Assembly (NCBI RefSeq): GCF_008831285.2
Contig: NC_045151.1
Coordinates: 2,661,544-2,725,543 of the forward strand
Origin: Nymphaea colorata
Taxonomy: Eukaryota; Streptophyta; Magnoliopsida; Nymphaeales; Nymphaeaceae
Reading direction: 5' to 3'
DNA length: 64,000 nucleotides
Below are positions 38,259-49,500 of the stretch, piece after piece. Position 1 is the stretch's first letter; each line of letters opens with the position of its first letter. Under the pieces are notes generated by a model that worked only from the letters and a program-made list of their open reading frames with translations, ran no database searches and was not told the DNA's origin. The translations under genes were made by a program, and so were the position numbers.

Positions 38259-40395
38259 GTACTGACCTACCCTGCTTCTTCCTCTCCCACTTTGTAGAAG
38301 TCCACCCTCAAAGGAGTCAGGCAGCCCGCAATCTGCAGCTTCGTGTTATTATTTAATGCATCGAACTCTCCCAATGTCAGCGCTTGCGTCAGCTTCTGGT
38401 CGCTCGCTAGCTTGATCTGCCGAGCCGTCCCTTCCTTACAGCCCACCAAGTGGGAAGAAGGGCAATGAAAAACGAAGCCACGTGGTCACGGCTTTCCAGT
38501 ATTAAACAGTACTTGGTATATTAAGAGTTTAGGTTAGACTCTTCGAATCAAGAAGCTCACGGTAAAAATTGATTTGACACGAAAAAAGGTTAAGAGTTCA
38601 ATCACTGCTTGAGTTTGAATACTTCGGAACGTTAACATAGAGTCTCGAAGACCCTCCATTTCTGGTCTTTAGCTCTTCACGGTTTTGAGCTGTGTCCAGA
38701 TCCTGTGTCAGGATCTGGATGGGTACAATGCATCTATCTAGAGCGATGTGATCCCATCATTTTCTTTATTTTTTGAAATTTGACACATAGACGTTATTTA
38801 ACTAACTTGTTTCAGAAGAATTCAAGAAATTATTGTTGGACTATTCATTTACCATGAATCTATTTAAGGAATTTCAAAAACTAATGCCCAAAATATTTGC
38901 ATTTTTTGGGTTTTGAAATATACATTTTCAGAAAGTAAACTATTCCAAGAGTTCGAGGGGTCTTGTCTCCAGAAGCCAGGAAATACTTCTTTTTCGTTCT
39001 ATTCTCCTAGTCTACTGTCTAGCAACTAGGATACGGATAACACTACTGTAAACCACTACCTTAAGGAACATGTGCTCTCATATGTTGCAATTTAGGTTCG
39101 AGAGTTAAACATGATACTACATGATTTATAATTCCTTGACCTCAACCACCGATCTAACTCGTCTCACCATTGGCCTGCTTCAATATAAAAAAAAAATCGC
39201 ACTAAAATGTTGTGAACTAGGTCAAAAGAAAGTCATCAGGCAGTATCCACTCTACAAATCCCGTAAGGATTTTCCCAAATCATTTCCATGGATCAAATGT
39301 TAAATATACCCCAAATTGTCATTCAAGCTTTAATTAATTTTGGCTGGACAATTCAAGCACCTGTTTTCTTAGACAGTTTCCCCTACTGCTGTCTTATCTT
39401 AAAGGCCTTGGGAAGTGTCATGTTCTCACTATTCTTTTCAAGCTTCATATGTCTTATCATGACGAACAGCTATTGAATGTCACCTCATGCATACATTAGA
39501 TGTCAAACCCTTGGAACCATCTGATTTCCTTTAGACTCCCCATTTCTTCGTTTGTCCTTTGGGCTGTTATATCTCCAAGTGCAGATTCATGCCTTCTCAT
39601 AGTAAGGTCCAATTTCAAGAGAAGGTCTAGAGAGAAGATGAAATTTTCCCAGTCAAAGACGAAACAAATTGGGCCAGCATATTTTTGGATGCCAGATATT
39701 TCTTAAAAAATCAATTCTCGACAATGAGAAGGCGATAAAAAATTATAGGATGCTAAATTGTGAGTTAGCCTGCCTCTGTTCTGCAAGCTCAACAGATGTG
39801 GTACACTGTAGTTAGAACTTCGAACCAATACCGGGAAAGAGGAATGAAATAGCAGACCACAACCGCATGTCTGCAGCTTTCTTGAGGGCAACTTTTATGG
39901 AGTGGTGGATGGTAGATTAACAACATCTAGCATTTTTTCAAGAAATACTTCACAAATATGAGAGTTGACCGACCATACTGCACTTCTGGTGTGTGTGTGA
40001 GAGAGAGAGAGAGCGTAACAAAGAGAGCTCCAGATACTGGTTGAAACAGTAAGAAGTTTTACCATGAAGTAGGATTAAAGAAAGTCAATCAAGTTGTTAC
40101 ATCAACAATGCTCAAACAGCTAGGGCATATATCCTCCAGCTTGCAGACCTTACTGAGTTGTACGCTATTCAAACAGCCAAAAAATAAGACCCAAAACTTT
40201 TCTTGTCCAGCTTGTTTTTTCATGAATAAAGAAAGTTAACAAGCAAGCTGAATCCAGTTCGCCATGTTGAACCAGAAGTGGTGCATCTAAAATTCGGGTA
40301 GTAGTTCTTCCGACAATATCAAGCAGATGTATAAATAGTATATTATTCAATATTTGAAGCCCTCCTTTCTATAGAAATGCCCTTGTCTACACAGA
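38259..40395. other. Intergenic spacer between cytochrome c6A and the nitrobindin-like gene
   Basis: Both neighbours are on the minus strand, so this stretch should hold the promoter of the nitrobindin-like gene and the 3' untranslated region of the cytochrome gene. A short (GA)n lies at 39999-40015. A 60-codon minus-strand frame (38449-38267) is unrecognised. Confidence 0.5.
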
Positions 40396-42515
40396 TTAAT
40401 CTTTATAAATTTCAATGTTCGGCCATCCTTGTTCAGCCTGCGACTTCACAAACATGGCTAGGAGTTTGATTTCATCATCTTGCAGCCTAGCTCCGAATGT
40501 ACACTGACCTCTTGGCGTGCATTTCTCACCAAATCCCTGCAATGAAAAGCAACAACCTTACTTAAATATCACAGCCTAGAGAGAGAGAAACCTGTAAAAG
40601 CAAACGGCCAGTATAGTCACCGGCATTCTTCCCTTTCCATAGTATGTAATTTCATATATGCTCTCTTCGGTCGACACACCATTCCTGGAATTATAAAATT
40701 CGAAGGAATTGCTCAGTTGGTATCTCCTTTTTCAGCTTAGCCTGCAAAGCAATAAAGTATGATGCTAATATAAACTGCTAACTTGTTACCTCTCTAGATC
40801 ATTACCGAAGAGTGTCGCACCCTGCATGCATACAAGAAAACGGGGGTTTCGAAGCATGAGAATTCAAGAACTGAAAGGCGAAGTATGCGTCAGAAACCCG
40901 TTAACAAGATTGATTGGATGCTTTGAAAACCACTTACAGGTTGCAGTATATTGCCACCGCCATCATGGCATCCAATGCAGGAGGTTCGGAAAAGAGTTGC
41001 TCCTTTTTGGATCTGAGTTGTTTGTCCCAGTGATGCTGAAAATCCACCAAAATTATTTTAATAGAAGATTATTCATAGTCAGATAATGCAGAAAGGGAGG
41101 GCACCAATCTATGTTGTTCCAAAGCGTGTGTTGTGTGTGTGTGGAAGTTCAAACAAGCTGAATGAGGTGTACGATTTCACTTGGGGAGCAATATTCATTG
41201 ACCTTTTTGTTATTGATAAATGTTGTCCTAGAACCAGCAATTTTGCAAGATCTTGTGAGAAAGTTCTCCATTGAAGGTGTCTCCAGGAAACTGAAGCATA
41301 CTGACAGCAAATTTTAGCGCAGGAGACAAGGTCTAGAACGTGTTTTATGTTTCCGGGGCTATTGGCATGCCAAGTGATGAACTGTGAAAAAATGCCCCTT
41401 CAGATTGGTTCATCGGCATGAAAGTTCAAAGCTGCTACTGTTATTTAATGCACAATTATAAGAAACTTCACCTACATTTCATACGCTTTACGAACTTATG
41501 ACGTACAAATACGTCATATTATAACATTATGATAAGGTATGCGATCAAAATTTACAAAACTGTTCCGAAAACAAAAGCTTGTTTGAGAAAACAAGCCGCC
41601 CAAATTGAGTTCACATTGAGTTCATGTTTGGCTCCTAATGGTTTAATTTAGGCTCGAATCCTTTGTGGCGCACCTGCAACAAGTATCCCTAATCAACAAT
41701 GCTAGCTCTGTTCGTGTGGCAGCCCTCACTCCCAGAAGCTGCTGCTCCTAGAGATGGAAGCCGGTTCAAACTGGCCCGGTCCCAACAAGGGAAGCCGCCC
41801 GTTTCCAGATCTGCTACTCAAAAGGTGGACGAGTTATTCTGGAGAAAGCTCCTCCATGGCCTCCCCAGCAGTTGGATCGATATGCTTCATAAGTTCATCG
41901 AAATCACTAACCAGAAAACTCTTTATCGATAACCTCTAGAAGGCATGGACAAAGCTGTGCCCAAAATTCCCGAAGGAACTTCCTGAGAGGCAAAAGTGGA
42001 GATGATAATCCGGATAAGCCAGTGCCTCCATCACTATTTATCCAGAAAACGCAGGATATTTAACTTTCATGGAAGCAGACATTTTTAGTTCTGGACCTCT
42101 GGTTCTACTTCTAGTTCAACTATGTTTATTAAACCAAATACTTTTTAAGGGGTTTGGATAATAAGGGTGGGGTAGGAAAGGCTTGTATAAGGCATGAATG
42201 TTTCTGATACCTGGAGCGCTGCAGAGAGGGGAGAACGCAAGGATTGCTGCCATAAAAGGAACAACCAAGGTTTTCGTAATGCTCGCCTGCCCATGCTGTT
42301 GGGTAGCTAAGATTTTTGCTTCCCTCTTCACTGTTCCCTAGAAAAATGAAAAGAAGGCGGAAAAAGAAAGAACACAATAACAGAGCAAAGGAAGCAAATC
42401 ACACAAATAAATTTATCAAGAGAAGCACCATAGTGCGGGGAATGTGACTCACACTCCTAGTAGAGGAGATGATTGGAGGACTCCTGCATGCGGTTAGCAT
42501 ACAACAAGAATGCAT
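40396..42515 (-). CDS. Cytochrome c6A, thylakoid lumen, 6 exons
   Basis: Exons on the minus strand: 42515-42453, 42337-42211, 41035-40938, 40821-40790, 40684-40621, 40536-40396; all junctions are GT/AG and split codons close to give 174 residues. The mature part begins near SLGQTTQIQKG, has the covalent heme site CIGCH (residues 83-87) in SCIGCHDGGGNILQPGATLF, the axial methionine in YYGKGRMP (Met127), and GFGEKCTPRGQCTFG. The CxxxxxC loop (Cys134 and Cys140) is the disulfide-bearing insertion that separates plant cytochrome c6A from ordinary cytochrome c6. The first 63 residues form a bipartite transit peptide: a Ser/Thr/Arg-rich stroma-targeting part, then a hydrophobic stretch (TLVVPFMAAILAFSPLCSAPA) for transfer to the lumen (written here as 21 letters including the cleavage-site Ala). 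The role proposed for the family is lumenal redox or thiol oxidation rather than replacing plastocyanin. The ATG is the only one giving a plausible targeting exon. Identification is very secure. Confidence 0.95.
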
Positions 42516-43483
42516 CACTCCTCTCTTTTGCTTTTCCTGCTTCCAACACTTCCCGCGTCCAAGAGTTGATGAACGAAGCGCGGGTCACGCGGCAAGGTTC
42601 TGTTTGGAGCCCTGCCTTCATTTATCCGTATTTCTGGATGCTTGGTTTTTAACAATGTTGCATTTCAATCTATTATGCCAAACATGCGGGCTGTATGGTA
42701 ATCTAAAGATAAATATTTATTTTTAATATTATTTACTAAAAAAGTTTAAAATTAAGAAATTTTTTTATTTTAATCACCTAAAATTAAAGCAATCCCTAAC
42801 ACACCACGTCATACCAAACCATCCGATATCGGCTTTATTTGACCAAAATAAACTTTACGTCAGTTAATATTTTAATATTTTTTTAATGAAAATGCACATA
42901 AACTCCAGCAGTGTCAACCGAGGTAGGGGGATTTGACCGATATAGACTTTATATAAGCCAATATTAGTGGCCTGCTTATCCTTTTTCGTTTCAAATTTTG
43001 GGCAAAACTTCATCCTATAAACACCAATATGTATAAACCTGATTAGGAGCGGGTCAATAGTTTGACCTCTAGATCTAGGTAGGGCTAAACTGAACCCGAA
43101 TCCAAACAATACATGACACAATTAAAAATTTTCAAATTTTTCAATGTAATTTTTTTTTTTTCAATTGCCTGGGGTCGGGCCATGGCCTAGCGGGCCCTCC
43201 CCTCCCTCCGCCCCTGATGGGAAGCACTGCTGTTGTTAAAATACCATTCTTGTGTTGATGATGTATTGTTGTTAAAATACTATTATTGGTGTTGATATAT
43301 AAATATGAGAACATCGTCTTCATTGCTACTTCTCAACTATTGAAGAGAGACACTTGTAGGCAATGGATATTTTCAAAGGTCTCTTGATAACGTTAACTTA
43401 GCCTCAAGCCAAATTTTATAAATGAATACATATACATGCATAAGTTTGCAATATTTACAAATGCCTATTTGGATAATATATAA
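42516..43483. other. Upstream region of cytochrome c6A; dispersed-repeat fragment
   Basis: Should contain the cytochrome c6A promoter, though no TATA box was fixed. A copy of the dispersed repeat lies at about 43095-43215 ('attttcaaatttttcaatgt ... gggtcgggccatggcct ... ccgcccct'). Confidence 0.4.
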
Positions 43484-43643
43484 GTAGTTTGGCAACAGAG
43501 ACATTATGTGAGTGTCTCGTAAATCAGTCTTAAAAATTTGAGTAGATTTATAGAACAGTAGTACTAATGTTTCACGAATATAGCTTAATCCTTGGAATGA
43601 TTCATGAGGCACTCACAAAGTGTCTCTATTACCAAACAACCCC
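43484..43643. mobile_element. Fold-back MITE, about 160 bp, with arms of about 45 bp
   Basis: The left arm 'gtagtttggcaacagagaca...gtgagtgtctc' pairs with the right arm, which on the other strand reads 'gggttgtttggtaatagaga...gtgagtgcctc'. Arms extend about 45 bp with scattered mismatches, leaving a short loop. This is the best-preserved member of a family with relics at 889-1045, 2221-2400 and 29329-29605. No open frame. Confidence 0.75.
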
Positions 43644-43961
43644 ATAGATATTAATTTTTAACATTTTCAACATGCTTTTACAAGAACAGCTACCACGTCA
43701 CCGTTACATATAAAAATTGAATGTTACCCTTGTCGGGAACTAGATTTGGTTCTCCAAGCCCAAATTTGGGTATAAATTTGAATGGGAAAACTCCACATGT
43801 GAAAAGTCATTTCTTTGATTTGCTCTCTACTTCTAATTTCACAGCCTTCATTATAGCTCCATTTAGAGGGTGAGTAGGAGGAATATTTGGTTCTACCATT
43901 TAGAGAAAAACTCAAGTTCTCATCTAACCTCTTGTCCTAGTAGGATATAGGGCATGCTTTC

Positions 43962-44348
43962 TATAACAACCCAACTCACTCCTACTATGGACCAGGACAA
44001 TCATCTCATTATTGACCCCTTTATAAGTCATTGAAGATCTCTCACAATCTTCAATATGGAACTAAACTTTTGGGGTGTTACAATCCATCCCCTTTAAGAC
44101 ACACGCATCCGTGCGTGTGGGACCTTAGGTCCGAATGTTAAAATTGCTCTGATACCACTATAACAATCCGACCCACTCCTGAGCTCAGGCCACTGGTTCG
44201 ACGAATCTCAACCCGCCTCCTAGCAGTTTTGACTCCAACCTGAAAAAAGAATAGGAATCAGGACAATCATCTCATTAATGACCCTCTTTATAAGTCATTG
44301 AAGATCTCTCACAATCTTCAATATAGGACTAAACTTTTGAGGCGTTCA
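43962..44348 (-). mobile_element. TRIM (terminal-repeat retrotransposon in miniature)
   Basis: Two direct terminal repeats (43962-44082 and 44159-44348) flank only 76 bp. Read on the minus strand, the right repeat ends in GTTATA and is followed after one base by TGGTATCAGAGC (44157-44146), the primer-binding site for initiator methionine tRNA. The purine tract TTAAAGGGGATGGAT abuts the other repeat, which starts TGTAACACCCC. The repeats match well through 'aggacaatcatctcatta' and 'aagatctctcacaatcttca', but the left one lacks about 70 bp. With no gag or pol and under 400 bp, it is non-autonomous. No clear target duplication was found. Confidence 0.85.
44146..44157 (-). other. Primer-binding site of the TRIM (tRNA-iMet)
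   Basis: TGGTATCAGAGC on the minus strand, the standard complement of the initiator tRNA 3' end in plant LTR elements. Confidence 0.85.
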
Positions 44349-44622
44349 GTGTCTCAGGGTGCTGCCCCTGCCACTCATCAACTTGTGCATCAGTAACATC
44401 CTTTTTGCAACAAAGAATTAATGCCTTACAAATTCAAAATGAAAATTGGCCGCTACCAGACCAGCCTGCCCCAACCGAAGACTTCATTGTAGCTCCATTA
44501 ATATTAACTACCACATAAAAGGCATGCGTAGGGAAAACTATCTAAAAGCCATGAGCAACATGTCAAGGGAGAGACGAAGGACCTGTAGCTTTTAAGATGT
44601 CCGTAACGTAGTTCTAAAATTA

Positions 44623-44624
<2 letters not shown>
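44349..44624. other. Intergenic, no feature recognised
   Basis: Short spacer between the TRIM and a microsatellite. Confidence 0.4.

Positions 44625-44670
<46 letters not shown>
44625..44670. repeat. (GA)n microsatellite
   Basis: About 22 uninterrupted GA units. Confidence 0.95.
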
Positions 44671-44671
<1 letters not shown>

Positions 44672-46548
44672 CTCATGGTGAGGCGAACCGCTCCAAAAGG
44701 GAAAGCAATTTCACCCTGTGCCTCATACTGGATTACTTCCGGCTGAGTGGTCAATCACATAAAAAGGTGTCTTCTTTTAGGGCATGTTTGATTCCTCCGA
44801 TTTTATTAGTGATCCACCAGGAGTATTTTCATCTCAGCGTGGGGAGAAAGACTCCAGAGACCGGCTTGTCTCAATTTTATGGTTAAAAAGTGAAAGGAAT
44901 TGCAAATTTCTTTGACAAGTGTGTCGTTGCCCTTGACCCCCTGTTTACGTTGACGTAACATCCGGAGGTCACCATACATTTGGTTGCCCTGTTAATGGTG
45001 GCTTAACTGTGAATAAAGTTGTCCAAGCAATCAAGCATGCCCCGATTGACATTGATGGGGCAGAAATAACTCTAGCGTTACCAGTCGGGATTGAGTTGTG
45101 TGCATGCAATAAATATACACCAAAAGGGAGATAGAGGCATTTTTTTCAAATTTTTTATAAAGTAAAGAACATAGGCTTTTTTTAAAAAAAAAATCCTTTG
45201 TTTACCTTTATAATTTTTTTTTTGTATTTTAATAGGAACATTTTGATCATTGTATACTCCTGTACAGAAAAAGGGTGGTGAATATAAGCAGGTTGGTTAC
45301 CAATGACATTGGTAGTTGGAAAACCTTTAATGAGCATCATGAGGTGCTGCATTACCGCCGTGTTGCACCAAAATGAGGAATGTGCAAATGATAACCAACC
45401 GCAGAAGGCTTTTTCTTTCTCCCGTCTTCTTATTTTAATGTGGATGCAAAACGCCAGTCAAGGAGTTCCTGAGAGATATGAATGATGTCCGAAATGTGCC
45501 GATATAATTTGTCAAAGTACCAGCGTATTTTGGATTCGACAGATCGGAAGTGATAATCCTTCCAGGTTTCAACCAAGAGGTCCAAGACCGGCCCTCTGAC
45601 AAGGTTTAGATGACACTGCAAAATCAGGTTTTTGAAGTGTTTGGGTATCACAAAACTGGATTTGAGGAAAACCCAGTTTTGACAAAACCTTGTGTCGTAA
45701 AAGAGAGTTCGAATGACACCTTCATCTAAAAAACAGTAACCCTGGAAAGGAAAAATAAGAAACGTAAAAAAATTTCTGACTCCATTCTCCTCTCCCACTG
45801 TAAATGCAACATTTCAGAAAGACTGCAGGTGGAAGCTTTTCAATCATTAACAGGTGTGGAAATGCCATAAGAAAGAACTAAAGAAGACAGCCAAAGAACT
45901 TTCATAAGAAAAAATGCATCTTTGGCATGGATAAATGTACCATTTATATGTGTTTTAGGACAACATTTCCAAATTTCATTCACATACAAGAAAGAAGAAA
46001 CTTCCTCAGAAGCACAACTCACCAACCTCGCTGTTGGTGTTGATTCCAGTATCCAGCACTATGAAGATGAAGGAAACAGGCCTAGTCTCAATATTACCAC
46101 CTAGGATGCTGCCTACTTGCATATCAAATATACAGATGGGCGCAGTTCTTTTTCTCTTGCATCTAAAATGTGAATTGGACCTTGCTCATTTTGGTCCATC
46201 ATCCACTGAAATTATGGTTTTCTATGCTAAGTTTCCTATGCCTAAATTTTCAGTAGTTACATCACTATCATTTTGTTGATGCCATAGAATACATGATTGC
46301 TCCCCATTGTCTGGTTCACTTATCCCTTCAACCTCACCCGATCTGAGTGGAGAAAAGTTGTGTGCATTAACCCAACCGTGAAACGAATTTACTACCAGGA
46401 AACCAACGAACCATACTTGACAAGAAATTTCTCATCAAGAAATTTATCTACACTTCTGATATATGAGGCTTCTCGGAGTCTTCAAACTCTCTTTCCTGGT
46501 AGAACTTCCCCACTGATGAGTACTAAAAAAATTGAACACTCTATGATA
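44671..46548. other. Spacer and 3' untranslated region of the glycosyltransferase gene
   Basis: The minus-strand side directly below 46549 should be the transcript's 3' end. A 122-codon minus-strand frame (45798-45430) overlaps a hairpin-rich stretch ('caaaactggatttgagg' facing 'aacccagttttg') and has no family match. A T/A homopolymer block lies at 45140-45240. Confidence 0.4.
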
Positions 46549-49500
46549 TCACAGAACATCATGGCAACGAAGACAATGGTGATTGAGAACCTTCTCCACT
46601 AAGCTTCCTGTATGTGGGACCAGTGTTGATGTCAAACCATGCCAGAAATGAAAGGCATAAGATTCATTTATGATTTTTTGAAAGAGGACTTCCAGGTTGA
46701 TTATTTCATCTTCATCATCTGGTGCTTCAAAATATCTGTGTCAATGACAGGAATTAGCACATCTTCAAACAAAACCAAGATGACATACCAAAAAGCAAAA
46801 GGAATTAGGACAGAACCATTTTATGGATTAGACTATTGTTGAAAGGTGCCATTCAGAAATGAATTTCCTGACCAGGTAGAGCTTGCTAGAATTATTTTAA
46901 AAAACCTGTGAAGCAAAACTATCTGATCGCATTCACAGCAACAAGTAGGCCATTAGTGGACTTAACATATCATATAGGACATTTAGCATGAGTACAGCCT
47001 TCAGTATCAGGCATAAACCATGGACAAAGTGACATGAAATCTCTAGCCCATGATGCTGCAAGTATTCCTCCTTGGGACATCTGGTACCATAGTCCACTAT
47101 CCCCTTCTCTTAATATCAGTATAACCTTCTATATCAGGTACATACCATGGATAAAGCCACATGAAATCTCTAGCTCATGATGATCAAAATATACCTCTGT
47201 GAAACATCTAGTACCATACTTTAGCATTCAGCCCTCCCACCTTCATTTAGGATTTTGAGATGATTAAACCATAGAACTTAGGCGACCACTATCACTAAAA
47301 GATGAAAAAAATACAACTGAACTACATATCATCCAAATGAAATGTTCCAACGGTCATAAAATCTTTACCATCATTCTATGACATTCATGAATCACATTTC
47401 AAACTTCAGCTACCAACTACATGTTGGTGACTCAAACTGCAATAGTTTCTCCAGGTTCAGCATCTAGGCCAACAGCTCAAAGCATCTGAACTTATAGCCC
47501 AACACTAATCTAAGATGACTCAGTTTCACTCGGATTGTCCTCACCTTCCATCAAATTGCCAGGAACAATATCCAGGTGTGACCTCAAATGCAGGGGCAGA
47601 GGGAGGACCCCAAGGGGGGTCCATCATCCACCCTGAAATTTTGAAAAGTGGCCCTCCCTCAAATTTTTCCATAAAATAAAAAAAGGTCCCTTCTAAGTTT
47701 TTTATACATTATAGAGACCTATGTCACATGGATACCACACCCAAAGTTGACACAGCAAGGATGTGGGTGCACAACCAAATATTTGTCCTTTTTTTGTGTC
47801 AAAAATTGATAGAGTGATGGCTTGTTAGTTGTTAGTTAGTTGCAAGTGCTTTGTGAGCTTTGCTCGTCCCTCTTACCGAAAGCTTTGCGGGGACTACTTT
47901 ACGATGACGTTCGGAAACTCAAGAAAAAGGCGAACACCCTAGCCAAAGCTTCTCATTTGGATTGGTGGAAATGCTGTTTTTTTGAAAGCTGAAATGAGAT
48001 GACAGAACGAGACGTCCGTCTGTCGGAGTTCAGTTCTCCAGCCTTTTGTTGTTTGAGAGAGAGAGAGAGAGACCCTCGCAGCACCTGCACCAATGTTTTT
48101 TTGCAAAATGTGAAGCCTGCACTCCAAACTTGTGTGTCATACTTACCACCCTTTTAAAGGACTTATGGTAAAAATAATTGCCTTGCTCACTCATACAAAT
48201 GTCCTGGTTCCACCCAGGTCCAAATGTGTATCTAGTCAACCAATATTCCTTTTTGAGCACCAGCGAACAGGTTCCTATCTATGTCACACGGACACGGCAA
48301 AATGGGCCACGTACCGGTGTCGACACTCCGACACCTGGATACCGACACTTGGACACGGCAAGATACGTTTTGGATCGGGTTTGGGTCAGATTCAATCCGA
48401 ACCACTTTACCAACCCGACATTCTTTGTTTTGTTAGAGACTTTCTTTCTTATGGGTCATGAGATTGGTGATGAACAATGTTTTGTTTGAGAATCTGAGAC
48501 TTTCTTTCTTATGACTTATGAGATTGTAAGAGTGAATTATTAATTTAATGTTTTTTTTATTTTATTATCCTTTTTAATTTTTTGGAATATAAAATTCATT
48601 GTGTCCGCGTATCCTAAAATTTTAAAAATTGCCGTGTCCACGTACCCGTACCCTTATCGTACCCGTACTCGTGTGACATAGGTTCCTATCTACTAGTGTA
48701 GTTTCTAAGGTTGCCCAAGATGATACAATGTGCTATACATGCACACAATCCAGGTAAAAACTCAGGTTCTTGCTAAATGCCCCGAGATGATGCAATGTGT
48801 TATTCCAAATCTCAGTCTCAGTGTGGTCTTAGCAAGGTAAAGTCTTACAGTATTATGTTCCTCTTGATAAATCTATTATAAAAAAAAGCTCAATACATAA
48901 AAATCTTCAAAAATATCAAAAGTCAGTAATAATTTTCTATTAGGTTTCAGGACCCTCTTTCAATTGGATCCTCTTAACTCCCTTCACACATGGGTTTTGT
49001 CTTTGTTCTGGCTTCTAGAGCATATGCATAAGCATGATAAGTTTTGCGAGAATCGCTTTCATGAGTAGATCCACTTCATATATCAATTGAATAGTTCTTG
49101 AAGATATGAGAACAAGGAGTATTGATTTTGATTATGAAATGAAGGTTACCCAATGGGAACAATACTCCCACATGCACAAAAAAAAAAAAAAATCAAAAAA
49201 GGCAAGAAAGTATATATTTAGCATGTTGTGTCTTCAAATACTTGGTGCACTATATATTTGATAGAAATCTAGCACCAGTATCTGAGTTTAGAAATCAGTA
49301 TTCATGCAAGAGGGTAGAAAGAGAAAGAGTGAAACAAGAAGAAACTGAGGAGAAGAAGCCGTGGCCAAGATGGTCTGCACAGTCCCTATTTATAATTCCA
49401 ATTCCAGAATTCTAAGAGTCTTCAATCGCAGAATCCTAAGAGACTCTTCACATATTACAAGGACATTAAATACAACGTAGAACCCTAAGAGACCCTTCAC

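Noticed and set aside
41699-41932. 77-codon + strand frame inside a cytochrome c6A intron
   Set aside because: No recognised family, antisense to a clear gene, and no splice sites supporting it.
45430-45798. 122-codon minus-strand frame downstream of the glycosyltransferase gene
   Set aside because: No domain; overlaps hairpin-forming repeat sequence; likely chance.
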